The position numbers and the translations under genes are program-made. Below the pieces are notes generated by a model. The model was not told where the DNA came from, ran no database searches, and worked only from the letters and a program-made list of their open reading frames with translations. Positions 33,175 to 44,600 of a stretch of 64,000 nt of DNA are shown here, one piece after another. The stretch covers positions 1-64,000 of the forward strand of contig MNCI01038135.1 in the NCBI GenBank assembly GCA_015680685.1, written 5' to 3'. The stretch's first letter is position 1. The number at the start of each line of letters is the position of its first letter. Origin of the DNA: Gnetum montanum (taxonomy: Eukaryota; Streptophyta; Gnetopsida; Gnetales; Gnetaceae).

Positions 33175-34210
33175 GTGTGTGAACTCCAGTTTGGATACAT
33201 TCCTACCACCACACCAAAGACACCCAGTGGTTTGGATATGACTAAATCCAAATATTTCCAACATGCATGGATCCAAACTTTCCATTTATTAATTCTAACC
33301 ATAATCAAAGGTTCAGTCATGGGGGACACCCCCCATTCTAACAAGAAAAATTAGTAAATGTTTTTCTTTTTCTTTGGTTTTATAATTTTTTTTTCTCATT
33401 TTTCATCTTTCAATTTATTGTTTTATCTTTTTTAGGATGATCTCATCTGTGAATAAAATACTCAGGTGACCTATTGGTTGAGGTGTTATTCTATGTTATT
33501 GAGTCACAAGGGAATAATTATTTGAACAATGAGCCCACAACATCCACCTACTAATTCTATTAATAAGAGGTTCTACTCTGGGTAAGATGATATTCTTATT
33601 TTTGTTAAAACTTAAAGTATCTTTGTACTCATTATGCCCAAAGTGAAGAGCCAAGAGTGATGAACTAAGAGGGAATGGAAAGGGTGTGACATCAAGGGGA
33701 CTTGTGGATTCTCTTTGGTGATATATGTAGGTGCTATCATGCAACCTGGTTGTGCTAAGATCCTTGTAGATCTAATGAAAAATGGGAGTAAGAGTTGTGA
33801 TAAAGGCACTCAATAAAGGAACTCAATGTTGTTCTAGGAGGTCCCATTGGAAAGACATGCATCCATGCTTGAAGGTTAGTGGCTTCTCCAAATCACTTTT
33901 GCGAAAAGACAAAGTGTAAGAAGTAGCCGAAAGAAGAAAAAGACTAGAAAAAAAAAGAATAAGAGAAAAAGAAAAGCAAAAAAAAATAAGAAATGAAGCA
34001 GATAAGAAAAAACCAAGAAAAAACATGCCACAGAAAAATTTGAATCACTCCTCCCTTGCGCAAAACGCCAAGTGATTGTACGCTTTGCTATCATGATGCT
34101 CTTATGGTTGTCTATCATTGGGATGAAACAATGCGATGTTACTGATCAGAGGTATGGACTTGGTTTTGATCTTGGAGTGAAAGGCTAATGATACTTTAAT
34201 CACACATAAC
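33175..34210 (+). other. N1 3' noncoding region, first part
   Basis: It matches the minus strand of N3 (59640 to 58830) along its length, e.g. ATGAGCCCACAACATCCACC, and resembles E1 at 47060-47460. A polypurine stretch lies at 33920-34030. The apparent minus-strand ORFs here are Phe/Leu-rich complements of that stretch. Confidence 0.65.
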
Positions 34211-34215
34211 ACTTT
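34211..34215 (+). other. Left target-site duplication of N2
   Basis: ACTTT, repeated perfectly at 37731-37735. Confidence 0.85.
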
Positions 34216-35105
34216 TGATGAGTGGCGAGGTACCCCTACACTCAACCATACAAAACGAGCGTAGCACGTGCGATCCGATTGAACTCCGCAACTAAATGCC
34301 TACACACCCCATGGAAAACTTGGGGTTAATCATTCGTTGTCTTCCCAGACTTACTTGTGTTTGTCACGGTGTATGGTTAAGTAAGTCTGAGGTATATGAT
34401 TTTTATATCTTTTATGTTTTATGTCTTCTATGCTAAAGAGTGAAGGGTTGAGAAACTAACTAACTCTAACTAATGAACTAAGTCTAAATTAACTAGTATC
34501 AACATCCGTTCCCACTTACCGTACACACCCTGAACTATGCAACCGTGGCTACCAAACGCTAATTGTTACTGAGATCACCACGCGTAACGCACGTGCTCGA
34601 AGTGGTCGTACTGAGGCACCTATCTAGCCTAAACGTAATGAGCATCCATTCCTTGACTAGCCGTACACATCCTTAAATGCTCGTAATCAAGTCGTACTCA
34701 TGCCGCGCTACTGCAGGGTAATGAATAACAGCTAGGAAATAACAGGTAATAAATAACAAGTAATAAAATCCTATTCCATGCATTGCAAGGTTTATCCACA
34801 AAGCTCATCTTTATTGTCATACACAACTTACGTTCAGGTACAATGTTGCTCGAATAAAGATCCATTCACTTGGGGATTCCTACTGCGGGCACATGGAAAA
34901 TATTCTATCTCTAGAGTGATCAATCTGCCAGAGTTTCCCTACTTCTAGCCTAGGATGGGAAATAAGGGGAGTGCCTCCTCTTATTTATAGATTTGGTGGC
35001 AAACCGCGATATCGCGTACGCGACATCGCAGGGGACGATGTGATATCGCATACATGATATCACATGGGATGTGATATTGCGGCTCTTGCGAATCGCGTCT
35101 CATCA
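34216..35105 (-). repeat. 3' LTR of N2
   Basis: 890 bp. On the minus strand it starts TGATGAGACGCG and ends CCTCGCCACTCATCA. U3 has GATATC-type sites at about 35005-35090 and a TATA box TCTATAAATAAG near 34980-34992. Confidence 0.9.
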
Positions 35106-35140
35106 TACCCCCATGACTAAATGAAAACTCGTCCTTGAGT
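35106..35140 (-). promoter_or_regulatory. Pre-PPT block and PPT of N2
   Basis: The minus strand reads CTCAAGGACGAGTTTTCATT, then AGTCATGGGGGTA, then the LTR. This is the cleanest copy of the group's block. Confidence 0.75.
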
Positions 35141-36149
35141 TCCTTACAATAATATCGGGAAGGTATGGAATTATTAAGGGGAATGGAACTAATGGAATGA
35201 CATGTGAACGGATCATCATTACAAGACTTGACAAAACTGGTGTTCATGACAACAGGGGTGAACACCTTATTACAATGACATCAGGCCTTAGTTGGTAGTT
35301 GAGAAAGAAAGAAAGAGAGAGAAAGAAGTGTTGCTGCTGCCAACACCAAGATTGTGCCTTCCATTGTCTGTCGGTAAGTGCTTTATCGATCTTGCTCCTT
35401 ACATAGCTGCTTCCAGTGTGGTTCCATTCCAAGTGTTTGCTCTAGATCCAATCCATTGTTGTATGATCTCCATCTGCACACACAACACAATCTTATATTA
35501 GCAAGGGTAAATGAATCATCATGTAATTGATACCTTGCTTCGGTGTAAGTNNNNNNNNNNNNNNNNNNNNNNNNNNNNNNNNNNNNNNNNNNNNNNNNNN
35601 NNNNNNNNNNNNNNNNNNNNNNNNNNNNNNNNNNNNNNNNNNNNNNNNNNNNNNNNNNNNNNNNNNNNNNNNNNNNNNNNNNNNNNNNNNNNNNNNNNNN
35701 NNNNNNNNNNNNNNNNNNNNNNNNNNNNNNNNNNNNNNNNNNNNNNNNNNNNNNNNNAAGAGTTAAATTCTTAACCGCAAGCATTTACCAAAAAGAAAAC
35801 AATGCATCAACCAAAATATATACACTAATGATACAACCGGCAATGAGGTGAATAATGGAGAGAAAGATGGAGAGAAGAGAATGGAATGGAATCTCCAGAA
35901 CAAGGTGGTGTACAGCCCCTTGTGTGTTTCATGATTAATATGGCTTAGCAAATCCCATTCCAAGTCCGGCCTCAAACCAACCACCTTCAATGACTTTGCA
36001 TCAATGCATTCAGCCAATCCATCCTCTTGAAGTAACAAGAATTCCATCCCCAAGAGTCACCACCATTCTGACGAAACAAATGAGAAAATGGAAAGCAAGA
36101 AGGACCTTAGTTAGAGGGAACACTTCTAGTTCCATAACTAGTGCAGACC
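35141..36149 (-). other. N2 3' noncoding region with 207-bp assembly gap
   Basis: 35820-36060 matches D at 53990-54240 (e.g. GAGAATGGAATGGA, CAACCAC). The gap is 35551-35757. Reading frames crossing the Ns have no meaning. Confidence 0.6.
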
Positions 36150-36611
36150 TCATCTCCTATTTGTTAAAGAACCCATGATAAGGGATTCCTCATCTCCTAT
36201 TTCACTAAGGACGTGCGGACCTCTGTCCTTCAGAAGTGTATGTTGACTCTCCTGCCTTGAGTCTCTCATACGTTGTGCTTCTATGGGATGATAATCCCTT
36301 GTATCAAAGTCTTCCACAACATATTCAACATATAATTCAGTGATGCCAATTTGTGCTAGGGCATGGAAAAGCATGCGAGAGACTAATCGATCGGGGGGTA
36401 ACATGATGTTACCTTGCAAATCTCTCCATTGTAGCTGCTCGTCTTGATGGAGGATAAAAGTGAAGTCTAGAATATACTCATCGGGATGAGTATAAACTAT
36501 CTTGTATTGTTTAGGACTTGGTTGATTTCGGCTATGTGTTTTCTGTTGCTGACTATCTCGTGTATGGTCCTTAGGTGGTGAGTTGCTCTTATGAGAAGAA
36601 GACATTTTCAT
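36150..36611 (-). pseudogene. N2 gag N-terminal fragment
   Basis: A 153-codon open frame opening MKMSSSHKSNSPPKDHTR, basic and Ser/Gln-rich, followed by IVYTHPDEYILDFTFILHQD, GNIMLPPDRLVSRM and IGITELYVEYVVED. It equals the N-terminal gag domain of E1 (27340-27616) and is better preserved. ATG is 110-140 bp from the primer site, a normal leader. The capsid part is deleted, so this is a truncated gag and could serve at most as an interfering or accessory fragment (inference). Confidence 0.65.
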
Positions 36612-36727
36612 CGATGTGCTAATTCATCATTATATAAATTTTTCTCTTTTGATTAACCCAAAGGTTCGTTAAGGCTCCCAGCGATGTGAGTGATATCCCT
36701 TATGTTCTATTCAGTGCACAAACACTT

Positions 36728-36747
36728 AGTCCCTGGCAACAATGCCA
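36728..36747 (-). other. Primer binding site of N2 (tRNA-Asp-like)
   Basis: The minus strand reads TGGCATTGTTGCCAGGGACT just after the 5' LTR end. Four changes from TGGCGCCGTTGCCGGGGA, all C-to-T or G-to-A, three at CpG. Confidence 0.75.
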
Positions 36748-36748
36748 A

Positions 36749-37730
36749 TGATAAGTGGCAAGGTACCCCTACACTCAACCATACAAAACGAGTATAGCAC
36801 GCGCGATCCAGTCGAACTTCGCAGACTAAATGCCTACATGCCCCATGGAACACTTGGGGTTAATCATTCGTTGTCTTCCCAAACTTACTTGTGTTTGTCA
36901 CGGTGTATGGTTAAGTAAGTCCGAGGTATATGATTTTTATATCTTTTATGTTTTATGTCTTCTATGCTAAAGAGTGAAGGGTTGAGAAACTAACTAACTC
37001 TAACTAATGAACTAAGTCTAAATTAGCTAGCATCAGCATCCATTCCCACTTACCGTACACACCCTAAACTATGCAACCATGGCTACCAAATGCTAATCGT
37101 TACTGGGATCACCATGCGTAATGCACGTGCTCGAAGTGGTCATACTGAGGCACCTATCTAGCCTAAATGTAATCAGCATCCGTTCCTTGACTAGCCGTAC
37201 ACATCCTTAGATGCTCATAATCAAGTCGTACTCATTCCACATTCTAAGAGTTGAGGGTGAGAGAATCTAATTGTAATGAGCAGTCGATTCCTTGATTAGC
37301 CATACACATCCGTAAATGCTCGTAATCAAGTCGTACTCATGCCGTGCTACTGCAGGGTAATAAATAATAGGTAGGAAATAACAAGTAATAAAATCCTATT
37401 CCATGCATTGCAAGGTTTATCCACAAAGCTCGTCTTTATTGCTGTACACAACTTACGTTCAGGTACAATGTTGCTCGAATAAAGATCCGTTCACTTGGGA
37501 AGTCCTATTGCGGGCACATGGAAAATATTCTATCTCTGGAGTGATCAATCTACCAGAGTTTCCCTACTTCTAGCCTAGGATGGGAAATAAGGGAAGTGGC
37601 GCCTCTTATTTATAGATTTGGCGGTGGACCGCGATATCGCGTACGCGACATCGTAGGGGACGACGCAATATCGCGTAAGCGATATTGCATGGGATGCGAT
37701 ATTGCGACTCATGCGAATCGCGTCTCATCA
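36749..37730 (-). repeat. 5' LTR of N2
   Basis: 982 bp; 92 bp longer than its partner, mainly because a block with a 105-bp period is duplicated (37159-37234 and 37261-37340). U3 GATATC-type sites at about 37630-37700; TATA near 37608-37617. Confidence 0.9.
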
Positions 37731-37735
37731 ACTTT
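37731..37735 (+). other. Right target-site duplication of N2
   Basis: ACTTT, identical to 34211-34215. Confidence 0.85.
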
Positions 37736-37896
37736 GGATTCATTGTGCCCAGAGTCAATTACCTCACATCCTAATCTTTGCAATCCCTTCTACAATTCCT
37801 CTCATCTCACTATCCAAGTACTTATAACTTGTGTCTTGTGTGGCATAGAATTCATACCTCATTGCAATGGTATTTAACATGTGTGTGTTTTATTGG

Positions 37897-38023
37897 ACTG
37901 ATGCAAATTACATTTAACCCTTCTAGTGCCTATGGACATTTTAAGATGTGGTCATGCANACACTGATGCAAATTACATTTAACTCTTCTAGTGCCTATGG
38001 ACATTTTAAGATGTGGTCATGCA
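37897..38023. repeat. 62-bp direct repeat flanking a single N
   Basis: 37897-37958 and 37962-38023 differ at one base and flank N at 37959. This looks like an unmerged contig overlap. Confidence 0.8.
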
Positions 38024-38071
38024 AGGGCATTATAGGTTGGAACCTGCTTTGGGAAGGACCCACTTGTGTGA
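38017..38071 (+). promoter_or_regulatory. Conserved 3' stem-loop, N1 copy
   Basis: TCATGCAAG (38017-38025) pairs with CTTGTGTGA (38063-38071) when two G-U pairs are allowed. The inner hairpin is AGGTT-GG-AACCT (38034-38045). GGACCCA precedes the 3' arm. Confidence 0.6.
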
Positions 38072-38369
38072 CTTTTGTAATTTGTACTTGTTTCACACCA
38101 CCACATAATTTTATACCCTCCAAGTACTCCATTACCAAATCTATTCTTTTCTTTTTCATCATTTTATTGAACGTCCCTTAGAACCATTACATGTCCTTTT
38201 ACGTGTCACCTAAATAGATCAGGTTTGATATTAAACTTTTAGGGCAACTTCTTTTAAAAATCTGTAACACTAGAATCACAATAAGCAATGAATTAAACAT
38301 TTATTAAAGGTAATGAGTAAGGTATAAGATAACTGAATTTCTTTACAAAACCTTACTAAGAATCAGTCC

Positions 38370-38660
38370 TTGTGTGATTACAAATGGCCCCTAAAAGAGG
38401 ACAGTAAGGAGGACCTTGTCAAGGTGCAATTAAATGCTCGAGAGGAGGAAAAAGCCAAGGACCTCATGCAAAACATGCAAAGTAGGAGGCATAATCATTC
38501 AACATCCATCAAGAAACTCCTATCATTGCACAATCTAGCCAAGAAAAAGGTGGAAAGGTCAGGGCCAAAGCCTATGAAGAGGAACAGTGGCTATTTGCGA
38601 TACGGTATGTCAAGGCCAATCAAGTGTTCCCATATCTACCATGTCTGTGGGAAGTGTTGA
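38370..38660 (+). CDS. Small basic ORF in the N1 3' region (unknown)
   Basis: 96 open codons, Lys/Arg/Glu-rich, helical (REEEKAKDLMQNMQSRR) and ending in a possible CxxC (HVCGKC). It has no counterpart at this place in N3 or E1. It may be a remnant of ORF3-type coiled coil or a captured fragment. The first codon is not reliable. Not recognised. Confidence 0.2.
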   Translation: MCDYKWPLKEDSKEDLVKVQLNAREEEKAKDLMQNMQSRRHNHSTSIKKLLSLHNLAKKKVERSGPKPMKRNSGYLRYGMSRPIKCSHIYHVCGKC

Positions 38661-38961
38661 CTCCATCAAACATTGGAACATAAACATAGACAACTCATGA
38701 TCCTCAGATAGAAGAGGAGAAATTTTATTTACTTCTTCAAAGGTATCAATTTTAGAAGCCTGGAGTGTAGTACAAAGGAAAGACACCCATGGAGAAGCCA
38801 CCACCACCGAGAACTACATGACTTCCACAAGTTTTGTATTTTGTGTTTGTATCCAGATTTTGTTTTATTCCACACTCTAGCATGAAATAGTTCATGGTCA
38901 TTCAATAATCCCATACTTATCCACTATTCGTAATCAATGAACTTATTCCTCACTTTGTTCG

Positions 38962-38996
38962 ACTCAAGGATGAGTTTTTATTCAGTCGTGGTAGTA
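38962..38996 (+). promoter_or_regulatory. Pre-PPT block and PPT of N1
   Basis: ACTCAAGGATGAGTTTTTAT, then CAGTCGTGGTAGTA, then the LTR start. Confidence 0.7.
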
Positions 38997-39901
38997 TGAT
39001 GAATCACGGTTTGCCAGGCCTCGATATTGGGTATGTGATATCAGGTACATGATATGAAGTACGTGATATCAAGTATGTGATATCAGGTACCCGATATCTC
39101 AACCTGGATACGATATCGTATACACAATATTGTCATTCCTATGTTGGCCTATAAATAGCACTCAGGGACACGGGGGGAGTCTTTTTGCTGGTAAGTCTTT
39201 AGGTCAAGTCTTTTTATTAGTTTTTAGTTAGCTTTCAGTTCTTTTCCAAGTGCATGCCTACAGTGTGATGTTTGTAATTGTACGGAGCATTTGTTCGAGT
39301 GTGTTGTACTTGGACACGCACACAATTGACAATAAAGATTGAGATTACTCCATCAATGCAACATTCACTTAGTTTCTAATTATTTTATTGTTAATTATTA
39401 TTTCTTATTTTCTTAGTTAATTTCTCTTTTATAATCATTTACTATTCCTATTGTTAACGTGGAATGAGTACATCTTAATCACGAACATTTAAGTAGCACT
39501 ACGTGGTAACCCAGTAATGTATCAAGTAGTGCTTCGAGTGATGTGTGCTTGACAATCCAAGAAGTAGTACATGAAGTCCAAGATGTGTATAGATGATTAA
39601 GGATGGATGCTTATCACACTTAGGCTAGCTTAGATTTTATTTCCTATTGCTCATTAGTTTAATCAAACTATTTCTCATTGTCTCTAAGAGTAGCATAGTA
39701 TTAGAAACCATATCATATACCTCACTCTGGACTAAACCATACGTGACAAAGCAAATACTAGTCCAAGTGGGAAGACAACGAACTATGATCAACGTATAAC
39801 TATATAGGTGCCACAATTAGTATGTCTACAGAGTTCGACTGGATCACGCGTACATGCTCATATTCATATGGTTGAGCGTAGGGGTACCTCACTGCTCATC
39901 A
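38997..39901 (+). repeat. 3' LTR of N1
   Basis: 905 bp, 57 bp longer than the 5' LTR because of four extra 14-bp units in U3. TATA box CTATAAATAG at 39149-39158. It ends CTGCTCATCA. Confidence 0.9.
39023..39117 (+). repeat. 14-bp GATATC array in U3 of N1
   Basis: GATATY/GATATG starts at 39023, 39037, 39051, 39065, 39079, 39093 (exact 14-bp steps) and 39112. The unit is close to GATATCAGGTACGT. The array lies 30-130 bp upstream of the TATA box. Confidence 0.85.
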
Positions 39902-40390
39902 ATCATCTTCCCAAGAAATGATCTAATCCTAGGAGTCCCCTCATTTATTTATAGATTGGAGGAAATGAACCATGTAAGGCTCTGTTGGATTTAGGTTCTC
40001 GAATGAACTTAATCTTCTAAGAAATGTATAAGACATAGAACCTACCTCCTATGAAGAAGAGCAATATCATGCTTAAGCTAGTAGATTAATCCATCACTAA
40101 TCCTTTGGAGTTGGTGGAGGACATTATTACCATTATCTATTGGTGGTCTTATCTTACTGAATTCCTTGTGATCCATGTGAAAAATTGTAAAGGAGACTTC
40201 ACTATCATCATGGAAAGGGCATGGCTTAGTACTATAGATGATAAAATTGGCATTCAACACCTTTCCTTGGAAATCTTTAGGGAAAATAGGTTTGGTAAGA
40301 TAGAGAAGAAGAGGGTTTCATGCATCGCATATAATAACATAGGGTACAATTGCTACAAAAACTATGGACGATCAAAGACACATTAATTAA
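39902..40390 (+). pseudogene. E1 aspartic protease
   Basis: After the N1 insertion the frame reads LPKK, SNPRSPLIYL, EPCKALLDLGSRMNLIF (catalytic Asp kept, D-L-G-S) and PLELVEDIITIIYWWSYL. The C-terminal part is GDFTIIMERAWLSTIDDK (family: 'PIILGRPWLaT.'), then IEKKRVSC. This is a retropepsin-type protease that would cut Gag-Pol. Stops occur between the parts; 40105-40386 stays open. D has the same segments at 61741-61112. Confidence 0.8.
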
Positions 40391-40619
40391 AGCATGTAAT
40401 CAATATGCTAAAACTATAGTTATTAAAAAGTGGTTGTATGTAGCAACCACAAAACAAGAAGGTACCCAATGGCTGATAACATATCACCAAGTTGAGTCCA
40501 CAATGTTCTTAGAACCATCAAAGAGCCTTACAAGCATCTATATAGAAAAAATTTTTAAAATGAAGCAACTCCATCATCAACTCTCCCACACACAATGTGA
40601 AATAAATTAGGGGGAGTTG

Positions 40620-41658
40620 GAGATCCTTGATTAGTTCAAATAAGAACCCCTTGAACTTAAGGCTTTATGAGCAACTATGAAATATGCTTTTCTCAACAAT
40701 GGTAAGCTAGTAATCATCAATGCTAGACTTGCTCCAAAACAAAAGTAGAAGCTGTTAAAGGTGATGAACAATTGGCCAATAGCTTTTGCTTAGTCATATA
40801 ATGAACTTATAGGAATCAATCCATTAATATGCCAACATCACATTTATATAGACTCCTCCATCAAGCCAAAGAGGTAGCTACAGAGAAGATTCAACCCCAA
40901 ACTGAAGTAGGTTACCAAGGAGAAGGTTGAAAAACTCTTAAAGGCTAAGTTCATCTATCTAGTTATGGATAGTAAATAAATTAGCCCACTTGTTATTGTA
41001 CCCAAGAAAGGAGGAAAATGGAGTCTGCATATACTTTTGGCTGTTGAACATTGTAACCTTTAAGAATCATTTTTCATTGTCATTTTTTGATCAAGTTTTG
41101 GATACCATAGCAAGGCATTACTATTACAGTTTTCTCGATGATTATAGTGGATACAACCATATCTAGATTTCTCCAGAAGACCAAGCCAAAATCACTATTA
41201 CAAGTCCATGGGAAACTTTTGCATATAGAAGGATTCCCTTTCATCTATGTAATGCTTCTACTACCTTTGAATGCTTGGTTCTCAACATCTTTCAATAGAA
41301 AATTGGTAACATGGTAGAGGTCTTTATAAATGACTTCTCTACATACAGTACCACCTTTGAGAAATACTTGGAACGTCTAGAGTAAGTGCTTCAATGATTT
41401 GTAGAAACTAACCTAAAGCTCAATTGGCAAAAAAGCCATCTAATGGTCCAAGAAGACATTATGTTGGGGTATTGAATTCTAAGCACACGGATTGAGATGA
41501 ACCTAGAAAAAGTACATGTCATCTAAGGAATCACCAAGAAACTTGAAATAGTGAAAGATGTACAATCATTCCTTCGCCATACTAGTTATTATAGGTGATT
41601 TATTGAGAACTTGTTAAAGATTGTTAAGTCGTTGGTTGAGCTAACTAAGAAGGATGTT
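40620..41658 (+). pseudogene. E1 reverse transcriptase (broken)
   Basis: The pre-RT part reads LNNGKLVIINARLAPKQ, then INPLICQHHIYIDSSIKP and RRFNPKLK. RT motifs follow in shifting frames: SPLVIVPKKGGKW, a CNASTTFE-type block near 41255, MVEVFINDFSTY at 41303-41340 (the catalytic 'F-M-D-D' is I-N-D, so the first Asp is Asn) and KIVKSLVELTKKDV at 41612-41655. Many stops and frameshifts. It ends at the 3.2-kb insert; RNase H resumes at 44859. Confidence 0.8.
41647..41658 (+). other. Left copy of 12-bp duplication around the 3.2-kb insert
   Basis: AAGAAGGATGTT, matched by AAGAAGGCTGTT at 44859-44870 (one difference). Confidence 0.7.
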
Positions 41659-44600
41659 GTCATAACCTATGTATTAGTAAAGGTTGATAACCTTTTCCTT
41701 GTAAGTAAAGTGAGTGAGGATGGGTAATAAGACTAATATTAATTTTTATATGCATAATTAATTTTTCTTACCATATGATAAATTTTTATTACTCATGTTC
41801 ACTTATTTTTATCATTATGCATGATTAACAATTTTTACCTATCACCGGTGTGCCCTAACTAGGTGCATGAGTTGTGGCATGTTCTCATGAAGGCTATGGC
41901 ATTAACATAGTATGGCTATGATGGCATGACATGTGATTTATACATGTAATTTTAATTTTAACTTGGTTATTGATTAGATAAAAGTGGAGAATGGTAGATG
42001 AGTTACATGGGTCTTGGAAGTAGATGAGAGAGGGTAGTTAGGTCACATGATTTAGGGGTAGTTGGAGTAGAAAGATGTCTTTAAGTACCACATACTTCCT
42101 TAACACAAAGTATTCTTAGCCTCTTAGCTCTAGGCCTAGAATGTTGGATTGGAGAAGTGTGAGGAGCTTGTAGGTCTAGGAAACAAGTGGGAATACACCT
42201 TCAATATAATTCAACAACATTCTAAATAAGTAATCTTAACCCCCTTTTCTTGATTATTTCAATTCATTATGTTTTTCATAGATTGGAGTTGGGTTTTCTT
42301 TATAGATCTAGAATATTTTTGATGTGTTTTGATGTAATGTTATAGATCTATAATTCTAATGATGGATTTTTTATTTTTTTCCTTAATTTAAAGTACTTTA
42401 TATGAACATTGCATTTTTGGGGGTTTAGGACGATTTGTATAGTGCTCGATAGAGAGCTCACATATCTTTCTATACTTTGAAACTAATTACAATCTAAATA
42501 TTCATGGATTCATTATGATATTATGTACAACTTTCAAGAATGACTTAGATATAGATTTATTGTAAATAAAGTGCTATAAGTAATTCTTTCAACACTGTCT
42601 AGAATCATAACAATTTCTTTCAACACTGTCTAGAATTATAGCAATTTCTATAGGGTCTAAAGTTCAAGCTATATCATTGTATTAGTTATAGATCTACTTA
42701 TAAATTTTTTTATGTTTGAAAAAATGCCAATAGAAGCCAAATTGAAGTGAAAGCAATGAAAATAAAGCTATCTAGAAAGAGTTATGAGTCCAGATTTTAG
42801 GGTTGTCTGAAATTACATAGAAATATAATACCAAGATTCATCTATTAATAACTCCATATATGTAGCTTATTTTCTCTTCAAATTTTTGTGAGACCTAGCC
42901 TTTGACGTTATAGTCTCAAAAAAAGTGGAATTAGTAAAAAAGGTTTTGTTTTGATCTAGTTATCAATGATTTACTATTAGACACTCATTCTATCTCTATT
43001 TCTAATTACCTATAATGTTGGATTGATATATATTGTTGTGAATTTGTAATTGTTTAAATACTTTTACAATAACTAGGTATGGATATTAGCTTTCATATGA
43101 AACATTAATTATGAGGACATTTATAGGGATGTATGAGTTATGGGAGTTTCACTTATGGCTATTCAATTTTCCTAATATCTAGTAAATCATATGTTGTTGG
43201 TAGATGTAAATCACTTTTTGTTTTTGATCTTTGTGTTGTTATATCTTCTTTTGGAGTTATTTTTGAATATTACCAATTACAAATTTTTGAAAGGATTTAG
43301 CTTTTAATTAATTGTGAATGTTTGGACATTTGGGGCATGTATTTTTTTGAGCATGGTCTTATGATTAAGTGTTGAAATTATGGAGGTTTTGGGTCCCTTA
43401 AATATGTCTTGGGACCTTGGTTTATTGGATCTTATTGGATACTTGAACCATTGGAATTGTTGGCACATGCCAAATTATTGATCTTGGAGTTGTTGAGATT
43501 TGCATTACGCTATGATCTATTGGATTAATGATCCTTTTGATGGTTTATGTAAAAATGATGTTGAGTCTCTCCACCATCAATGTTAGTTTGTCATATTTTG
43601 ATGATTGTTAGATGGTTAGATGATGTCATGGTTTGATTATTTGCTATGTGTTTAGATGATGGAGCTAGCACTAAGTTTGTGGCTAGCTGAAGATGGGCTC
43701 CCTATAGTTGATTTTTATGATTGATCCCCACTATTAGTGTACTAGTGTGCCTCTTGTTATAGGCCTCATCTAGTAGGAGAGAGTGTTCCATAATTTATTG
43801 GTCTTTTTTGATTGGTTCCTCTAGAACATTAGAGGTGGGTATCCACTGGGACACCTCTAGCACCAACATGTATGAGAACCTTAGTGGGGATTCACTAGGA
43901 TACCTTGGTTCATAAGACTAATAACAAATCCATGCACACGATAATTTGATATTTTGTTGGAGACATTAATTTGAAACTTGAAAGTATTCATGAAAACTTG
44001 ATACACCTTAACACTAGGTGTAGTGCATGCTAGCCTCCTTGGTTGTTTGGTTACTAGATGTAGTAGACGGATGTTGGTATTGAACCGTTGGGATGGTTAA
44101 ATGAATTAATCCCCTGCTTGTTCGATAATTGTATAGCATTGGGTTTTGTCATGTTTGTGGCTTCTTAGTTCCATGTTGATGGATGATCTTGAACATTTGC
44201 AGTGGTTGTATGTTTGAATATGCTTTGCATTGATTGTTTTGTAGGTTTCCATGTCCTTCCTAGCCCCCATGAGATCTATCCTCGATTCAACCAAAAAAGA
44301 GTGCCAAGGTTACTCACTCAACGATAGCTGATATTTTTATTTAATGTATAGGTATTTCAAAGTAGGAAGAGCATGGAGTATATGTGGTACTTTGTTGAAT
44401 TTTACAATAGATGATGAAACTATATGTCATTTGAAACTATATTTACTACTATTTGAGTAGATTTATATTATTTGATTCATGTACTTGGTCTTTTATAGCA
44501 AGCTTTGTATAGATTATGAATTATGCAGTGATAATGAGAACTTATCATATATGTTTATATAAGATGTATTTCAATGGGATGATTATGGAATTTATAATGT

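Larger units (their letters stand above)
34216..37730 (-). mobile_element. N2: short non-autonomous LTR element nested in N1
   Basis: A 3,515-bp element with two minus-oriented LTRs (34216-35105, 36749-37730), primer site 36728-36747, a piece of gag (36611-36150), 3' noncoding sequence and a PPT, flanked by the perfect duplication ACTTT. No protease or pol is present. The N gap 35551-35757 hides part of the 3' noncoding region, including the expected stem-loop place. Confidence 0.9.
37736..38996 (+). other. N1 3' noncoding region, second part
   Basis: It continues the match to N3 (58800 to 58500) from GGATTCATTGTGCCC. It includes the stem-loop, then sequence 38150-38900 with no clear N3 match, then the pre-PPT block (38962-38996). 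Confidence 0.65.
29915..39901 (+). mobile_element. N1: pol-less Ty3-type element nested in E1
   Basis: LTRs 29915-30762 and 38997-39901, primer site 30763, gag 30898-32030, zinc knuckle about 32311-32350, a Ser/Pro/His/Tyr-rich region to 33174, long 3' noncoding region with stem-loop, pre-PPT. No RT, RNase H or integrase is present. Without N2 it is about 6.47 kb. N3 has the same 3' layout, so absence of pol appears to be a family property, making N1 dependent on relatives such as E1 or D. Confidence 0.85.

Noticed and set aside
33823-34118. Phe/Leu-rich minus-strand frames like membrane proteins
   Set aside because: Complement of a polypurine stretch in the N1 noncoding region; the same false signal appears in N3 at 58980-59080.
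35383-35784. Open frames crossing 35551-35757
   Set aside because: They consist mostly of unknown bases.
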